Counted from the stretch's first letter, positions 10,208 to 21,172 are shown. The stretch: 64,000 nucleotides of DNA from Franconibacter pulveris DSM 19144 (GCA_000621185.1 KK211223.1:534076-598075); one strand, 5' to 3'. Notes: a model not told the origin generated them from the letters alone. A program made the numbers and translations.

Positions 10208-11005
10208 ATGCAGGATAAACAGACGTATCCCGACACCACCTTTTCCCTCAAGCAAGTCGCTTTTCGTGTGCCAGGCCGCACGCTGCTTCACCCGCTCTCC
10301 CTGACGTTTCCCGCTGGCAAGGTTACTGGCTTAATCGGCCATAACGGTTCCGGCAAATCCACGCTGTTAAAAATGCTTGGCCGTCATCAGCCGCCTTCTG
10401 AAGGGGAAATTTCACTGGGCGGCCAGCCGCTTGAAAACTGGGGCAGCAAAGCGTTTGCCCGCGAGGTGGCTTATCTGCCACAGCAACTGCCCGCCGCAGA
10501 AGGGATGACCGTGCGCGAGCTGGTGGCGATTGGCCGCTACCCGTGGCACGGCGCGCTTGGGCGCTTCGGCGTGAAAGATCGCGAACTGGTGGAGGAGGCG
10601 ATAACGCTGGTGGGCCTGAAGCCGCTGGCGCACCGGCTGGTGGATAGTCTTTCCGGCGGCGAGCGGCAGCGGGCATGGATAGCGATGCTGGTGGCGCAAA
10701 ACAGCCGCTGTCTCCTGCTTGACGAACCGACCTCGGCGCTCGATATCGCCCACCAGGTGGAGGTGCTGGCGCTCATCCATCGCTTAAGCCAGCAGCGCGG
10801 GCTCACGGTAATCGCCGTGCTGCATGATATCAACATGGCGGCGCGTTACTGCGACCACTTAGTGGCGCTACGCTGCGGCGAAATGATTGCCGAAGGCTGC
10901 CCCGATGCGCTGATGACCAGCGAAAATCTGGCACAGATCTACGGTATTCCGATGGGCATCCTGCCTCATCCGGCGGGCCTTGCGCCGGTGAGCTTCGTTT
11001 ACTGA
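10208..11005 (+). CDS. fhuC: Ferric hydroxamate ABC transporter, ATPase FhuC
   Basis: The 265-residue ABC ATPase has Walker A (GHNGSGKST), the signature LSGGERQ, Walker B (LLLDEPTSALD) and the switch His (LHDIN). It powers import of ferric hydroxamates through FhuB. The start is the ATG of MQDKQTYP, 47 bp after fhuA and giving the family length; an ATG eight codons earlier is less likely. Its TGA overlaps the fhuD ATG by one base, so translation is probably coupled. Confidence 0.96.
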   Translation: MQDKQTYPDTTFSLKQVAFRVPGRTLLHPLSLTFPAGKVTGLIGHNGSGKSTLLKMLGRHQPPSEGEISLGGQPLENWGSKAFAREVAYLPQQLPAAEGMTVRELVAIGRYPWHGALGRFGVKDRELVEEAITLVGLKPLAHRLVDSLSGGERQRAWIAMLVAQNSRCLLLDEPTSALDIAHQVEVLALIHRLSQQRGLTVIAVLHDINMAARYCDHLVALRCGEMIAEGCPDALMTSENLAQIYGIPMGILPHPAGLAPVSFVY

Positions 11006-11898
11006 TGCGCGATTTCACTTTCTCTTTCAGCCGCCGCCGGTTGCTGACGGCGATGGCGCTTTCGCCGCTGCTCTGGCAGATGCAAAAAGCCCGGGCGGCA
11101 GAACCGGTTACCGAACGCGTCGTGGCGCTGGAGTGGCTGCCTGTGGAACAGCTGCTGGCGCTGGGCGTTACGCCTTACGCCGTCGCGGATATTCCGAACT
11201 ACAACCTGTGGGTTAATGACCCGAAACTGCCCGCTTCCGTTATTGATGTCGGCCTGCGCACCGAACCGAATATGGAACTGCTGACCGCCATTAAACCCAC
11301 GCTGCTTATCTGGTCGTCAGGCTATGGTCCTTCACAGGAGCAGCTGTCGCGCATCGCGCCGGGCGTTGGCATCGCCTTTACCGACGGCAAAGCGCCGCTG
11401 GACATGGCGCGCAAATCGCTGATGCAGCTGGCAAGCCGTATCGACCGCGAGCAGGCGGCCCGCCATCATCTGGCGCAGTTTGATAACTTTCTCCAGCAGA
11501 TGAAGCCGCGTTTCGCCGCGCGAGGCGAAAGGCCGGTGGTGCTGATGACGCTGATAGATGCCCGCCACGTGCTGCTGATTGGGCAAAACAGCCTGTTTCA
11601 GCAGGCGATGGACGTGCTGGGCGTACGCAACGGCTGGGCGGGCGAGACCAATTTCTGGGGCAGCGCGATCGTAGGGATGGAGCAGCTTGCCGCTATCAAG
11701 GATGCCGATGTGCTTTGCTTCGAACACGGTGATGAGCCATTGATGGGACAGATAGCCGCCACGCCGCTGTGGCAGGCGATGCCCTTTATCCGCAACCAAC
11801 GTTTTCAGCGGGTGCCAGCGGTCTGGTTTTATGGCGCGACGCTCTCCACCATGCGCTTTTGTCACGTGCTGGACAACGCGCTGGGAGGCCGGGCATGA
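11005..11898 (+). CDS. fhuD: Fe(3+)-hydroxamate-binding protein FhuD
   Basis: A 297-residue periplasmic binding protein that hands ferric hydroxamates to FhuB. The N-terminus carries a twin-arginine signal, SRRRLLTAMAL, ending near ARAAE, as in E. coli FhuD. The fold is the class III type with a rigid helix between lobes; conserved blocks include ALEWLPVE and AVWFYGATLS. The start overlaps the fhuC stop and the stop overlaps the fhuB start, so the three genes are tightly coupled. Confidence 0.96.
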   Translation: MRDFTFSFSRRRLLTAMALSPLLWQMQKARAAEPVTERVVALEWLPVEQLLALGVTPYAVADIPNYNLWVNDPKLPASVIDVGLRTEPNMELLTAIKPTLLIWSSGYGPSQEQLSRIAPGVGIAFTDGKAPLDMARKSLMQLASRIDREQAARHHLAQFDNFLQQMKPRFAARGERPVVLMTLIDARHVLLIGQNSLFQQAMDVLGVRNGWAGETNFWGSAIVGMEQLAAIKDADVLCFEHGDEPLMGQIAATPLWQAMPFIRNQRFQRVPAVWFYGATLSTMRFCHVLDNALGGRA

Positions 11899-13880
11899 GA
11901 ACGCGCCATGCGCTTTTCCCGACGCTTTTGCTCGCCGCGCTCTTTATCGCCGCGCTTGCGCTGACGTGGTTCAACCTTAACGCGCAACTGCCGCGCGGTG
12001 AATGGCGCCAGGCGCTCTGGCAGCCGGATGTTAACGCTATCAACCAGATGCTGTTCCACTACAGCGCGCTGCCGCGCCTGGCGGTTTCGCTGCTGGTGGG
12101 GGCAGGGCTGGGGCTTGTGGGCGTGCTGTTCCAGCAAGTGCTGCGCAATCCGCTGGCGGAGCCGACGACGCTTGGCGTCGCCACCGGGGCGCAGCTCGGC
12201 ATTACCGTCGTTACGCTCTGGTCGCTGCCGGGCGGCGTTTTCACGATGCAATTCGCCGCGCTGGCAGGCGCCTGTCTCGTTGGCCTGCTGGTATTCGGCG
12301 TGGCGTGGGGCAAACGCCTTTCGCCGGTCACGCTCATTCTTGCGGGCCTGGTCGTCAGCCTGTACTGCGGCGCGGTAAATCAGCTGCTGGTGATTTTTCA
12401 TCACGAGCAGTTGCAGAGCATGTTCCTCTGGAGCAGCGGCGCGCTTAACCAGACCGACTGGAGCATCGTGAATCGCCTGTGGCCGCAGCTGCTGGGCGGC
12501 GTGCTGCTGACGCTGTCGCTGCTGCGTCCGTTAACCCTGATGGGTCTTGATGACGGCGTGGCGCGCAACCTGGGGCTTGCGCTTTCGCTGGCGAGGCTGG
12601 CGGCGCTTTCGCTTGCAATAGTCATCAGCGCCTTGCTGGTGAACGCGGTGGGAATTATCGGCTTTATTGGTCTTTTCGCGCCCTTGCTTGCCAAAATGTT
12701 AGGCGCGAGACGGCTGCTTGCGCGCCTGCTGCTGGCGCCGCTTATCGGCGCGCTGATCCTGTGGATTTCCGATCAGTTCATCGTCTGGCTGACCCGCGTC
12801 TGGATGGAGATCTCCACCGGCATGGTGACGGCGTTGATTGGCGCGCCGCTGCTGCTTTGGCTGCTGCCGCGTCTTCGCACCATGAGCGCGCCGGACATGA
12901 GTGCAGGCGACAGCGTGCCCGCTGAGCGCCAGCATCTGCTGCGCTGGGCGATAGCGGGCCTGGTGGTACTGCTTGCGATGCTGGCGGCGGCGCTTTGTCT
13001 GGGACGCGACGCGCAGGGCTGGCAGTGGGCGAGCGGTTCGTTGCTCAATGAGATGATGCCGTGGCGCTGGCCGCGGGTGCTGGCGGCGCTCAGCGCCGGC
13101 GCCATGCTGGCGGTGGCGGGCTGTATTATTCAGCGTCTGACCGGTAACCCGATGGCCAGTCCCGAAGTGCTCGGCATCAGCGCGGGCGCCGCCTTCGGCG
13201 TGGTGCTGATGCTCTTTTTCGTGCCCGTGGACGCTTTCGCCTGGCTGCTGCCCGCCGGTAGCCTGGGGGCGGCAGGCACGCTGCTCGTTATCCTTATCGC
13301 CGCCGGGCGCGGAGGCTTCTCGCCGCACCGCATGCTGCTGGCGGGGATGGCGCTGAGCACCGCCTTCAGCATGATGCTGGTGATGCTGCAGGCAAGCGGC
13401 GACCCGCGTATGGCGCAGGTTATCACCTGGCTTTCCGGCTCGACCTATAGCGTGACCCCGCAGCATGCGCTGCGCACGCTTGGCGTAATGGCGATCTTGC
13501 TGGCGGCGACGCCGTTCTGCCGCCGCTGGCTGACTATCCTGCCGCTTGGCGGCGATACCGCCCGCGCGGTCGGCATGGCGCTGACGCCTGCCCGTATCGC
13601 GCTGCTGCTGCTCGCTGCCGCGCTGACCGCCGCGGCCACGCTGACTATCGGGCCGCTCAGCTTTGTCGGCCTGATGGCACCGCATATCACCCGGCTGATG
13701 GGCTTTCGCCGGGCGCTGCCGCAGCTGGTTATCTCGGCGCTGCTGGGCGGCATGCTGATGCTCTTCGCCGACTGGTGCGGACGTATGGTTATCTTCCCTT
13801 ATCAGATCCCGGCGGGGCTGCTGGCGACCTTTATCGGCGCGCCTTATTTTGTCTATCTGTTGAGAAAGCAGAGCCGGTAA
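11895..13880 (+). CDS. fhuB: Ferric hydroxamate ABC transporter permease FhuB
   Basis: The 661-residue inner-membrane permease consists of two fused FecCD-type halves, each about 330 residues with some ten membrane segments. FhuC contact regions recur in both halves (GLVGVLFQQ.LRNPLAEP near residue 75 and AVAGCIIQRLTGNPMASP near residue 415). It forms the channel for ferrichrome-type siderophores. The ATG overlaps the fhuD stop as ATGA with GGGAGG upstream; longer in-frame readings inside fhuD are not credible. Last gene of the operon, followed by a terminator. Confidence 0.96.
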   Translation: MRTRHALFPTLLLAALFIAALALTWFNLNAQLPRGEWRQALWQPDVNAINQMLFHYSALPRLAVSLLVGAGLGLVGVLFQQVLRNPLAEPTTLGVATGAQLGITVVTLWSLPGGVFTMQFAALAGACLVGLLVFGVAWGKRLSPVTLILAGLVVSLYCGAVNQLLVIFHHEQLQSMFLWSSGALNQTDWSIVNRLWPQLLGGVLLTLSLLRPLTLMGLDDGVARNLGLALSLARLAALSLAIVISALLVNAVGIIGFIGLFAPLLAKMLGARRLLARLLLAPLIGALILWISDQFIVWLTRVWMEISTGMVTALIGAPLLLWLLPRLRTMSAPDMSAGDSVPAERQHLLRWAIAGLVVLLAMLAAALCLGRDAQGWQWASGSLLNEMMPWRWPRVLAALSAGAMLAVAGCIIQRLTGNPMASPEVLGISAGAAFGVVLMLFFVPVDAFAWLLPAGSLGAAGTLLVILIAAGRGGFSPHRMLLAGMALSTAFSMMLVMLQASGDPRMAQVITWLSGSTYSVTPQHALRTLGVMAILLAATPFCRRWLTILPLGGDTARAVGMALTPARIALLLLAAALTAAATLTIGPLSFVGLMAPHITRLMGFRRALPQLVISALLGGMLMLFADWCGRMVIFPYQIPAGLLATFIGAPYFVYLLRKQSR

Positions 13881-13899
13881 GCGCGGGCGTGAAGGCCAA

Positions 13900-13931
13900 T
13901 AAAAAAGGCGGGGAAGTCCCCGCCTTTTTTT
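13900..13931. terminator. Bidirectional terminator between fhuB and hemL
   Basis: GGCGGGG and CCCCGCC pair around AAGT, with A6 before the stem and T7 after it, so it can end both fhuB on the plus strand and hemL on the minus strand. The two genes converge here. Confidence 0.92.
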
Positions 13932-13944
13932 ATCGCCAGACGAA

Positions 13945-15225
13945 TTACAGCTTCGCAAACACGCGACGGGCGGCGTCGACCGTGTTGTTGATATCTTCTT
14001 CGCTGTGAGCGACGGACATAAAACCCGCTTCAAACGCGGAGGGCGCGAAGTAGACGCCTTCCTCCAGCATCAGATGAAAGAAGCGCTTGAAGCGCTCCAC
14101 GTCGCAGGCGACCACATCTTTATAGCAAGTTACGCTCCCGGCCGCGGTGAAGAAGAGGCCGAACATGCCGCCGACGTGGTTAACCACCAGCGGAATGCCC
14201 GCCTCTTTCGCCGCTTCGCGCAGCCCTTCGGCCAGGCGGGTGGTGAGGTCGTCCAGCGTTTCATGCACGCCAGGCTGCGCCACTTCGCTCAGACAGGCGT
14301 AGCCCGCCGCCATCGCAATCGGGTTGCCGGAGAGGGTGCCCGCCTGGTAAACCGGCCCGGTCGGCGCCAGCGCTTCCATGATTTCACGGCGGCCGCCAAA
14401 CGCCCCCACCGGCATGCCGCCGCCGATGATTTTGCCAAGGCAGGTGAGATCCGGTTCAACGTTGTAGTAGGCCTGAGCGCCCGCCAGCGCCACGCGGAAA
14501 CCGGTCATCACTTCATCGATAATCAGCAGCGCGCCAAATTCATCGCACAGTGCGCGCAGGCCTGGCAGGAAATCGGGCTGCGGCGGGATGCAGTTCATGT
14601 TGCCCGCGACCGGCTCGACGATGATGCAGGCGATATCCTGCGGATAGAGCTCGAATGCCTCGCGCACAGAGGCGAGATCGTTATAGGTGCAGGTCAGGGT
14701 GTGCTTCGCGAAATCCGCCGGCACGCCCGGCGAATTAGGCTGACCGAGCGTGAGCGCGCCGGAACCGGCTTTTACCAGCAGGTGGTCGGCGTGGCCGTGG
14801 TAGCAGCCTTCAAATTTGATAATTTTGTCGCGGTGGGTATAGCCGCGCGCCAGGCGAATGGCGCTCATCGTCGCCTCGGTGCCGGAGTTCACCATGCGCA
14901 CCATGTCCATTGTCGGCACCAGTTCGGTGACGAGCTGCGCCATTTTTACTTCCATCTCCGTCGGCGCGCCAAAGCTCAGGCCGCGCTGCGCTGCCTCAAT
15001 GACCGCGTTACGGATGGCGGGATGGTTATGGCCCAACACCATCGGCCCCCAGGAGCCCACGTAATCGATATAGGCTTTGCCGTCGGCGTCATACAGATAA
15101 GCCCCGTCCGCACGCTCGATAAACAGCGGGACGCCGCCCACGCCGGTAAAGGCGCGCACCGGCGAGTTAACGCCGCCGGGGATAAGTTCGCGGGCGGCGG
15201 CGTAGAGGTTTTCAGACTTACTCAT
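13945..15225 (-). CDS. hemL: Glutamate-1-semialdehyde 2,1-aminomutase
   Basis: A 426-residue class III PLP-dependent aminotransferase-fold enzyme that converts glutamate-1-semialdehyde to 5-aminolevulinate in the C5 pathway of heme synthesis. The PLP lysine lies in [11 protein letters not shown], and the cofactor-binding IDEVMTGFR motif is intact. The start MSKSENLY gives the normal length and follows AGGAGC. Monocistronic, convergent with fhuB and divergent from clcA. Confidence 0.98.
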   Translation of the reverse strand: MSKSENLYAAARELIPGGVNSPVRAFTGVGGVPLFIERADGAYLYDADGKAYIDYVGSWGPMVLGHNHPAIRNAVIEAAQRGLSFGAPTEMEVKMAQLVTELVPTMDMVRMVNSGTEATMSAIRLARGYTHRDKIIKFEGCYHGHADHLLVKAGSGALTLGQPNSPGVPADFAKHTLTCTYNDLASVREAFELYPQDIACIIVEPVAGNMNCIPPQPDFLPGLRALCDEFGALLIIDEVMTGFRVALAGAQAYYNVEPDLTCLGKIIGGGMPVGAFGGRREIMEALAPTGPVYQAGTLSGNPIAMAAGYACLSEVAQPGVHETLDDLTTRLAEGLREAAKEAGIPLVVNHVGGMFGLFFTAAGSVTCYKDVVACDVERFKRFFHLMLEEGVYFAPSAFEAGFMSVAHSEEDINNTVDAARRVFAKL

Positions 15226-15401
15226 GAATCGGCTCCTGATTCGGGAAAAAGGGTAACGGGCTATTCTAAGGCATCCGATAAAGGTTATGAAAGTTTTGCC
15301 CGATTGAAGCGCCCGAATAGCAGGGGATTTTTCATGCGACGCGGCGGCAGGCGGCGGGTAAAATAGCGCTCCATTCTGTTTTACCTACAAATGATGACAG
15401 C

Positions 15402-16808
15402 ATGAAACCACACGCTTCCCCTTTCAGGGCACAACAGCGGCTCCGCTTACGCCGCATGATGATGATTCGCCACCTGATCCGCCGCGATAAAACGCCGCTG
15501 GCCATTTTGCTGATGGCGGCTGTAGTGGGTACGCTTGCGGGGCTGGCGGGTGTGGCGTTTGAACGGGCCGTCGGCTGGGTGCAGCAAAACCGCATCGGTA
15601 TGCTGGCGCAGGTCGCCGACCGCGCCTGGCTGGTCTGGCCGCTGGCGTTTATCGCCTCCGCGCTGCTGGCGATGGTGGGGTATTGGCTGGTGCGCCGCTT
15701 CGCGCCGGAGGCGGGCGGCTCCGGCATTCCTGAAATTGAAGGGGCGCTTGAAGAGCTGCGCCCGGTACGCTGGTGGCGGGTGTTGCCCGTGAAGTTTATC
15801 GGCGGTATGGGGACGCTTGGCGCGGGCATGGTGCTGGGCCGTGAGGGGCCGACAGTGCAGATTGGCGGCAATATCGGCCGCATGGTGCTGGACATGTTTC
15901 GCCAGCGCGGCGCGGAAGCGCGCCATACGCTGCTTGCCACCGGCGCGGCGGCGGGGCTTTCGGCCGCTTTCAACGCGCCGCTGGCAGGCATTCTGTTTAT
16001 CATTGAGGAGATGCGCCCGCAGTTTCGCTACAACCTTATCTCCATCAAGGCGGTCTTTACCGGCGTCATTATGTCGAGCATCGTTTTTCGCCTCTTTAAC
16101 GGCGAAGGCGCAGTGATTGAAGTCGGCAGGCTGACTAACGCGCCGGTCAATACGCTCTGGCTCTACCTGATGCTCGGCATTATTTTTGGCGCGGTAGGCC
16201 CGCTTTTCAACCATCTCATTTTTCGCGCCCAGGATATGTTTCAACGTATTCACGGCGGCAATATAACGAAGTGGGTGCTGGTGGGCGGCGCGCTTGGCGG
16301 CTTGTGCGGCGTGCTGGCGCTGATTGAGCCTGCGGCGGCGGGCGGCGGCTTTAACCTTATCCCCATCGCCGCGGCGGGTAACTTCAGCGTGGGCATGCTG
16401 CTGTTTATCTTTGTCGCCCGGGTGATAACCACGCTGCTCTGCTTCTCTTCCGGCGCGCCAGGCGGGATTTTCGCCCCGATGCTGGCGCTCGGCACGCTGC
16501 TTGGCACCGCGTTCGGCATGGCCTGCGCGGCCTGGTTCCCGGCGTATCATCTGGAGGCGGGGACGTTCGCCATCGCCGGCATGGGTGCGCTGTTCGCCGC
16601 CTCCGTGCGGGCGCCGTTGACCGGTATCGTGCTGGTGCTGGAGATGACCGATAATTACCAGCTCATTCTGCCAATGATCATTACCTGCCTTGGCGCTACG
16701 CTGCTGGCGCAGTTTCTTGGCGGCAAGCCGCTCTATTCCTCTATTCTTGCCCGTACGCTGGCAAAACAGCAGGCGGAACAGCAGGCGCAGGCCGGGCAGA
16801 ATACTTGA
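15402..16808 (+). CDS. clcA: H(+)/Cl(-) exchange transporter ClcA
   Basis: A 468-residue CLC antiporter of the inner membrane used in extreme acid resistance. Selectivity-filter motifs are clear: [18 protein letters not shown] with the gating Glu, the internal proton Glu in FIIEEM, and the pore Tyr in KPLYS. The ATG at the chosen start has a weak ribosome site; ATG codons about 20 codons later are possible, but the longer form better matches the E. coli N-terminus, which is poorly conserved. Followed at 81 bp by erpA, with its own leader. Confidence 0.95.
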   Translation: MKPHASPFRAQQRLRLRRMMMIRHLIRRDKTPLAILLMAAVVGTLAGLAGVAFERAVGWVQQNRIGMLAQVADRAWLVWPLAFIASALLAMVGYWLVRRFAPEAGGSGIPEIEGALEELRPVRWWRVLPVKFIGGMGTLGAGMVLGREGPTVQIGGNIGRMVLDMFRQRGAEARHTLLATGAAAGLSAAFNAPLAGILFIIEEMRPQFRYNLISIKAVFTGVIMSSIVFRLFNGEGAVIEVGRLTNAPVNTLWLYLMLGIIFGAVGPLFNHLIFRAQDMFQRIHGGNITKWVLVGGALGGLCGVLALIEPAAAGGGFNLIPIAAAGNFSVGMLLFIFVARVITTLLCFSSGAPGGIFAPMLALGTLLGTAFGMACAAWFPAYHLEAGTFAIAGMGALFAASVRAPLTGIVLVLEMTDNYQLILPMIITCLGATLLAQFLGGKPLYSSILARTLAKQQAEQQAQAGQNT

Positions 16809-16889
16809 ACGATTTACCAGGGTAATAGATAATGGCCTTAAAGATCGGGTTATTCTTTGCCCGATTGCGGTCTTCGTTGGGAGCATAAA

Positions 16890-17234
16890 ATGAGTGATGA
16901 CGTAGCGCTGCCTCTGCAATTTACCGATGCAGCAGCCAATAAAGTAAAAAGCCTGATCGCGGATGAAGAGAATCCGAACCTTAAACTGCGCGTCTACATC
17001 ACCGGTGGCGGTTGCAGCGGCTTCCAGTATGGTTTTACCTTTGATGACCAGATCAACGACGGCGACATGACTATCGAAAAACAGGGCGTCGCGCTGGTGG
17101 TTGACCCAATGAGCCTGCAGTATCTGGTGGGCGGCTCGGTGGATTACACCGAAGGGCTGGAAGGTTCTCGTTTCGTGGTGAGCAACCCGAACGCCACCAG
17201 CACCTGCGGCTGTGGCTCCTCCTTCAGCATCTAA
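16890..17234 (+). CDS. erpA: Iron-sulfur cluster insertion protein ErpA
   Basis: The 114-residue A-type carrier delivers [4Fe-4S] clusters to IspG/IspH and respiratory enzymes. The three ligand cysteines are in GGGCSGF and the terminal CGCG. The start ATG of MSDDVALP lies after GGGAG; an upstream in-frame ATG would add 11 residues not seen in the family. Its known clients include MEP-pathway enzymes, the pathway whose second enzyme, Dxr, is also in this window. Confidence 0.97.
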   Translation: MSDDVALPLQFTDAAANKVKSLIADEENPNLKLRVYITGGGCSGFQYGFTFDDQINDGDMTIEKQGVALVVDPMSLQYLVGGSVDYTEGLEGSRFVVSNPNATSTCGCGSSFSI

Positions 17235-17258
17235 TCCCGCCGGGTAAGCCGGATAAAA

Positions 17259-17290
17259 GAAAAGCCGTGTTGTGAAACACGGCTTTTTTG
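17259..17290. terminator. Terminator shared by erpA and yadS
   Basis: AAGCCGTGTT and AACACGGCTT form a perfect 10-bp stem with loop GTGA, flanked by A-rich sequence before and a T run after. It lies between two convergent genes. Confidence 0.9.
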
Positions 17291-17291
17291 T

Positions 17292-17912
17292 TTATGCGTG
17301 GTCGTCGAGCGCGAAGGTGGGCAGCTTCAGGTGCCAGCGAATAGCGGCGAGCCGGATGGCAAGCGTCACCGCCATGCCTGTCATACTGGCCTGCTCAAGC
17401 GGCACGCTGAAGGTGTAAAACGCGGTGGCGTGGACGATGCCGCCCGCAATGCAAGCGGTGGCGTAGATTTCGGTTCGCAGGATCATAGGAATTTCGCGAG
17501 CCAGCACATCGCGAATAATACCGCCGCCCACGCCCGTCACCACGCCCATGCAGATGGCTACCAGCGGGCCGGTGCCTGCCAGAAACGCCTTGTTCACGCC
17601 GATGCCGACAAACACCGCCAGGCCTACGGCGTCCAGCACCGGCAGGATCCACTTCGGCAAGCGCCGCGGCTGGCGCACCAGCGCAATGGTCAGCAGGCAG
17701 GTCACCATCGCCACCACCAGATCGGTGGGATCTTTGACCCAGAACACCGGGCCGTGATCGAGCGCCATATCGCGGATCGTGCCGCCGCCCACCGCCGTCA
17801 CCACACCCAGTACCAGAACGCCGAACGGATCCATCCGCAGCTTTCCGGCCAGCAAAACGCCAGAGATGGCAAACACGGCTGTGCCTATGATATCCAGCCA
17901 ATAAACCAGCAT
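17292..17912 (-). CDS. yadS: TRIC-family (UPF0126) inner-membrane protein YadS
   Basis: The 206-residue protein has about seven hydrophobic segments and two repeated glycine-rich modules with GGGTIRD near residue 43 and GGGIIRD near residue 130, the mark of the bacterial TRIC (trimeric intracellular cation channel) family. Its substrate in enterobacteria is not established; relatives have been proposed to move potassium or small organic ions. Start ATG follows AGGAAAGGA. It follows btuF by 17 bp on the same strand. Confidence 0.93.
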   Translation of the reverse strand: MLVYWLDIIGTAVFAISGVLLAGKLRMDPFGVLVLGVVTAVGGGTIRDMALDHGPVFWVKDPTDLVVAMVTCLLTIALVRQPRRLPKWILPVLDAVGLAVFVGIGVNKAFLAGTGPLVAICMGVVTGVGGGIIRDVLAREIPMILRTEIYATACIAGGIVHATAFYTFSVPLEQASMTGMAVTLAIRLAAIRWHLKLPTFALDDHA

Positions 17913-17929
17913 TTCCTTTCCTCGACTCG

Positions 17930-18733
17930 TTATTTCGTAGCTGCCAGCGCCTGGCAGAGCTGTTTCGCGGCGAGGATAATACGCGGCCCGGCGCGCTCAA
18001 ACCAGTCGTCTTTTACGGTAATAACCGGAACTTTTAGCTGCTCATGCCAGAACTGCGTTATCTGTGGAATTTCCTTTTCATCGCCCGCAGTAATGATGGC
18101 TTCCGGCTTGCGCATCAACACCTGCTCGCGGCTTACCTGCGGCCAGGGCGCGGGGCTGTCGGCGAAGATATTCTCACCGCCGCAGACCTCGACAAGCTGG
18201 TTCTGAATGGAGCTTTTATTGGTCGTGAAAAGCGGCTGGCCGCCAAATTGCAAAAAGACCCGCTTTTTCGCTTTTCCGGCGTAGTGGTTTTTCAGGGCCG
18301 TAAATTCCTCAAGCAGCGAGGCTGCCGCCGCTTGCGCCTTTTCAGGGGCAGGGCTGAAGGCCGCGAGCTGGCGAAGCGCCGCGGCGACCTGCTCCACGCT
18401 TGCCGGATCAAGCCACATCACCTGAATGCCAAGCGATTTAAGTTGATTGACCTGGCGTTCGGCGTTGCCGCCGCGCCAGGCGAGCACCAGATCGGGCTTA
18501 AGCGCCACGATGCGCTCAAGGTTCATGCCCTGCCAGTTCGCCACCTGCTCCAGCTTTTTCGCCGCTTCGGGATAGTCAGAATAAGCGCTGGCGGCAACGG
18601 GCGTAATGCCGGCAGCGAAAGCGAGTTCGGTATTGGCAGGGGAGAGCGAAATGACGCGCGGCGCGGCCATCAGCCACGCCGGGAAGAGAAGAAGCAGGGC
18701 GGCGAGCGCCCTGTTAAGCGGCCGCTTAGCCAC
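17930..18733 (-). CDS. btuF: Vitamin B12-binding periplasmic protein BtuF
   Basis: A 267-residue class III solute-binding protein that captures cobalamin for the BtuCD ABC transporter, whose genes are not in the window. The signal peptide ends near WLMAAP. Conserved blocks are [15 protein letters not shown] and the [10 protein letters not shown] segment lining the corrin site. The start is GTG, as judged by length and by overlap with the mtnN stop by 8 bp; translation is likely coupled to mtnN. Confidence 0.95.
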   Translation of the reverse strand: MAKRPLNRALAALLLLFPAWLMAAPRVISLSPANTELAFAAGITPVAASAYSDYPEAAKKLEQVANWQGMNLERIVALKPDLVLAWRGGNAERQVNQLKSLGIQVMWLDPASVEQVAAALRQLAAFSPAPEKAQAAAASLLEEFTALKNHYAGKAKKRVFLQFGGQPLFTTNKSSIQNQLVEVCGGENIFADSPAPWPQVSREQVLMRKPEAIITAGDEKEIPQITQFWHEQLKVPVITVKDDWFERAGPRIILAAKQLCQALAATK

Positions 18734-19424
18734 GGTTTACGGCGGCGAGCAGCGTTTCTACCATCAGGCTGGACTGCTTTGCCGCGACAGCGAGGAACTC
18801 CTCGAAGCTCAGGTGCGACTGCTGGTCCGCTACGTCGGAAATGGCGCGCACCACCACGAACGGCACGCCGAAGTTATGGCAGACGTGGCCAATAGCCGTC
18901 GCTTCCATTTCCACAGCGATCGCCTGCGGAAAACGGGTGCGGATGCGGGTAAGCGCGTCGGCGCCGTTGATAAAGGCGTCGCCGCTCACCACCAGGCCGC
19001 GCACCGCATGCAGGTTGAGCTCGCCGATGCAGGCTTCAGCGGCGGCGATAAGCGTTTCATCCGCTTTGAAGGCGGCCGGGCAACCCGCCATCTGGCCATA
19101 TTCGTAGCCGAATGCGGTTACGTCAGCGTCGTGATAGCGAACTTCGTCGGAAACCACGATATCGCCTACTTTGAGCGTAGGCGCAAGGCCGCCCGCCGAG
19201 CCGGTGTTAATGATGAGATCAGGCTTGCAGTGTTCAAGAAGCAGCGTCGCACCCATCGCGGCGGAGACTTTACCGATGCCCGACTTCAGCAGAGCCACCT
19301 CGACGCCGTTAAGCGTGCCGGTATAGATCTCGCAGCCCGCCAGTTTCAGCGTCTGACGATTTTCAATTTTGTCGCGCAGCAGCGTAACTTCTTCTTCCAT
19401 TGCACCAATAATGCCTGCTTTCAT
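18726..19424 (-). CDS. mtnN: 5'-methylthioadenosine/S-adenosylhomocysteine nucleosidase
   Basis: The 232-residue nucleosidase cleaves adenine from methylthioadenosine, S-adenosylhomocysteine and 5'-deoxyadenosine, recycling by-products of SAM chemistry and feeding autoinducer-2 synthesis. Conserved features: the N-terminal GAMEEEV with its catalytic Glu, NTGSAGG, the VEMEATAIG ribose-binding motif and AISDVAD with the catalytic Asp. First gene of an mtnN-btuF-yadS series and divergent from dgt. Confidence 0.97.
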   Translation of the reverse strand: MKAGIIGAMEEEVTLLRDKIENRQTLKLAGCEIYTGTLNGVEVALLKSGIGKVSAAMGATLLLEHCKPDLIINTGSAGGLAPTLKVGDIVVSDEVRYHDADVTAFGYEYGQMAGCPAAFKADETLIAAAEACIGELNLHAVRGLVVSGDAFINGADALTRIRTRFPQAIAVEMEATAIGHVCHNFGVPFVVVRAISDVADQQSHLSFEEFLAVAAKQSSLMVETLLAAVNRG

Positions 19425-19518
19425 AGAGATACTCGCTAAATGATGGATTAACGGGGATAGTCTATCATGGCAGACAACAAGGATTTAATTCGCGTAAGCG
19501 CGCGAACCGGGAGAGCCT

Positions 19519-21033
19519 ATGGCTGAGATCGATTTTCGCAACAAAATAAACTGGCGTCGCCGGTATCGCTCGCCGCAGGGAGCGAAAAGTGAACATGAGA
19601 TCCTGCGCATTTTTGAAAGCGACCGGGGGCGCGTAATCAATTCGCCAGCCATTCGCCGCCTGCAGCAAAAAACGCAGGTCTTTCCGCTGGAGCGCAACGC
19701 CGCAGTACGTACGCGACTAACCCATTCGCTGGAAGTGCAACAGGTCGGGCGTTATATCGCCAAAGAGGTATTAAGCCGACTGAAAGAGCAGGGCAAGCTT
19801 GAACAATACGGGCTGGCGGAGCTAACCGGGCCGTTTGAAAGCATTGTCGAGATGGCCTGCCTGATGCATGACATCGGCAACCCGCCGTTCGGCCATTTTG
19901 GCGAAGCGGCGATCAACGACTGGTTCAGCCAGCGTCTTTTTCCTGTCGACGCCGCCAGCCAGCCGCTGAGCCATGACCGTTGCGCTGTCGCCGTGCTAAA
20001 GCTGCAGGAAGGCGAAGAAGAACTCAACGCGCTGCGTCGCAAAATACGTCAGGATTTGTGCCATTTCGAAGGAAACGCGCAGGGCATTCGCCTTGTCCAT
20101 ACTTTGCTGCGCATGAACCTGACCTGGGCGCAGGTGGGCTGCATTTTAAAATATACGCGCCCGGCGTGGCATGCCGGCCCGGTGCCGAAAAGCCACAGCT
20201 ATTTGATGAAAAAGCCCGGTTTTTACCTGGCGGAAGAAGGCTATATTTCCCGCCTACGTAAAGAGCTTTCGCTTGGCGAATATAGCCGTTTCCCGCTGAC
20301 CTGGATTATGGAAGCGGCGGATGACATCTCTTATTGCGTGGCCGATCTTGAAGATGCGGTAGAGAAACGCATATTTACCGTCGAGCAGCTTTATCAGCAT
20401 CTTTATGAATCCTGGGGCGAGCATGAGCCTGAAGACCTTTTCGCGCAGGTAGTGGAAAACGCTTATGAAAAAGCGAAGACCAATCCGCTTCGGCGCATTG
20501 CCGAAGACCAGTTCTTTATGTATTTGCGCGTCAATACGCTAAATAAGCTGGTGCCCTATGCCGCACAGCGGTTTATTGAAAACCTGCCCGCTGTTTTTGA
20601 CGGCTCGTTTAACCAGGCGCTGCTTGAGGACGAGAGCCCGTCGAGCCGCCTGCTTGAGCTCTATAAGCGCGTGGCGGTACGTCGCGTATTTAATCACCCC
20701 GACGTTGAACAGCTAGAATTACAAGGTTATCGGGTGATAAGCGGCCTGCTGGATATTTACCAGCCGCTGTTAAAACTGCCGTTGACGGATTTCCGCGAGC
20801 TGGTGGAAACCGAAGGCGTGCGGCGTTTACCGATTGAGACGCGCTTATTTCACAAGCTTTCTGGCCGTCACCGGCTGGCTTATATTGAAGCGGTGAATAA
20901 TCTGCATCCCGAGGCGGCGGATTATCCCTTATGGGAATATTATTATCGCTGCCGCTTGATTCAGGATTATATCAGCGGCATGACCGATTTATATGCATGG
21001 GATGAATATCGGCGCCTGATGGCGGTGGAATAA
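19519..21033 (+). CDS. dgt: Deoxyguanosinetriphosphate triphosphohydrolase
   Basis: A 504-residue HD-superfamily enzyme that converts dGTP to deoxyguanosine and tripolyphosphate. The metal-binding HD pair is in [16 protein letters not shown], an upstream His is in TRLTHSLEV, and the later Asp is in [11 protein letters not shown]. coli Dgt has the same length and forms a hexamer. Monocistronic, followed at 139 bp by degP with its own promoter. Confidence 0.97.
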   Translation: MAEIDFRNKINWRRRYRSPQGAKSEHEILRIFESDRGRVINSPAIRRLQQKTQVFPLERNAAVRTRLTHSLEVQQVGRYIAKEVLSRLKEQGKLEQYGLAELTGPFESIVEMACLMHDIGNPPFGHFGEAAINDWFSQRLFPVDAASQPLSHDRCAVAVLKLQEGEEELNALRRKIRQDLCHFEGNAQGIRLVHTLLRMNLTWAQVGCILKYTRPAWHAGPVPKSHSYLMKKPGFYLAEEGYISRLRKELSLGEYSRFPLTWIMEAADDISYCVADLEDAVEKRIFTVEQLYQHLYESWGEHEPEDLFAQVVENAYEKAKTNPLRRIAEDQFFMYLRVNTLNKLVPYAAQRFIENLPAVFDGSFNQALLEDESPSSRLLELYKRVAVRRVFNHPDVEQLELQGYRVISGLLDIYQPLLKLPLTDFRELVETEGVRRLPIETRLFHKLSGRHRLAYIEAVNNLHPEAADYPLWEYYYRCRLIQDYISGMTDLYAWDEYRRLMAVE

Positions 21034-21092
21034 ATAGTGCGAGTTTTGTAAAGACGCTCAATAAATTTTTACTTATTCAGAAACTTAACGCT

Positions 21093-21120
21093 GGAACTTC
21101 GCGCTATAAAGTCACTCTTA
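21093..21120 (+). promoter_or_regulatory. Sigma-E promoter of degP
   Basis: GGAACTT is followed after exactly 16 bp by TCTTA. The -35 box and the following GCTATAAA are the same as at the E. coli degP sigma-E promoter, where the -10 is TCTGA. It lies 53 bp upstream of the degP ATG. Activation by envelope stress follows from the known E. coli promoter. Confidence 0.8.
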
Positions 21121-21172
21121 CTGTCACGTACACAGCAGGTAATTGACGTAACTTTTAGCTGAGATTGAAAAG

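Noticed and set aside
12699..14033. Open frame of about 444 codons on the minus strand opposite fhuB
   Set aside because: Rich in Arg, Gln and His with no fold or family pattern; it is the antisense shadow of a GC-rich membrane gene with a clear function and ribosome site.
14005..15366. Open frame of about 453 codons opposite hemL
   Set aside because: No recognisable domain and atypical amino-acid use; hemL on the other strand is certain.
15447..16919. Open frame of about 490 codons opposite clcA
   Set aside because: Low-complexity Arg/Gln/His composition, spans the clcA-erpA junction, no ribosome site; antisense shadow.
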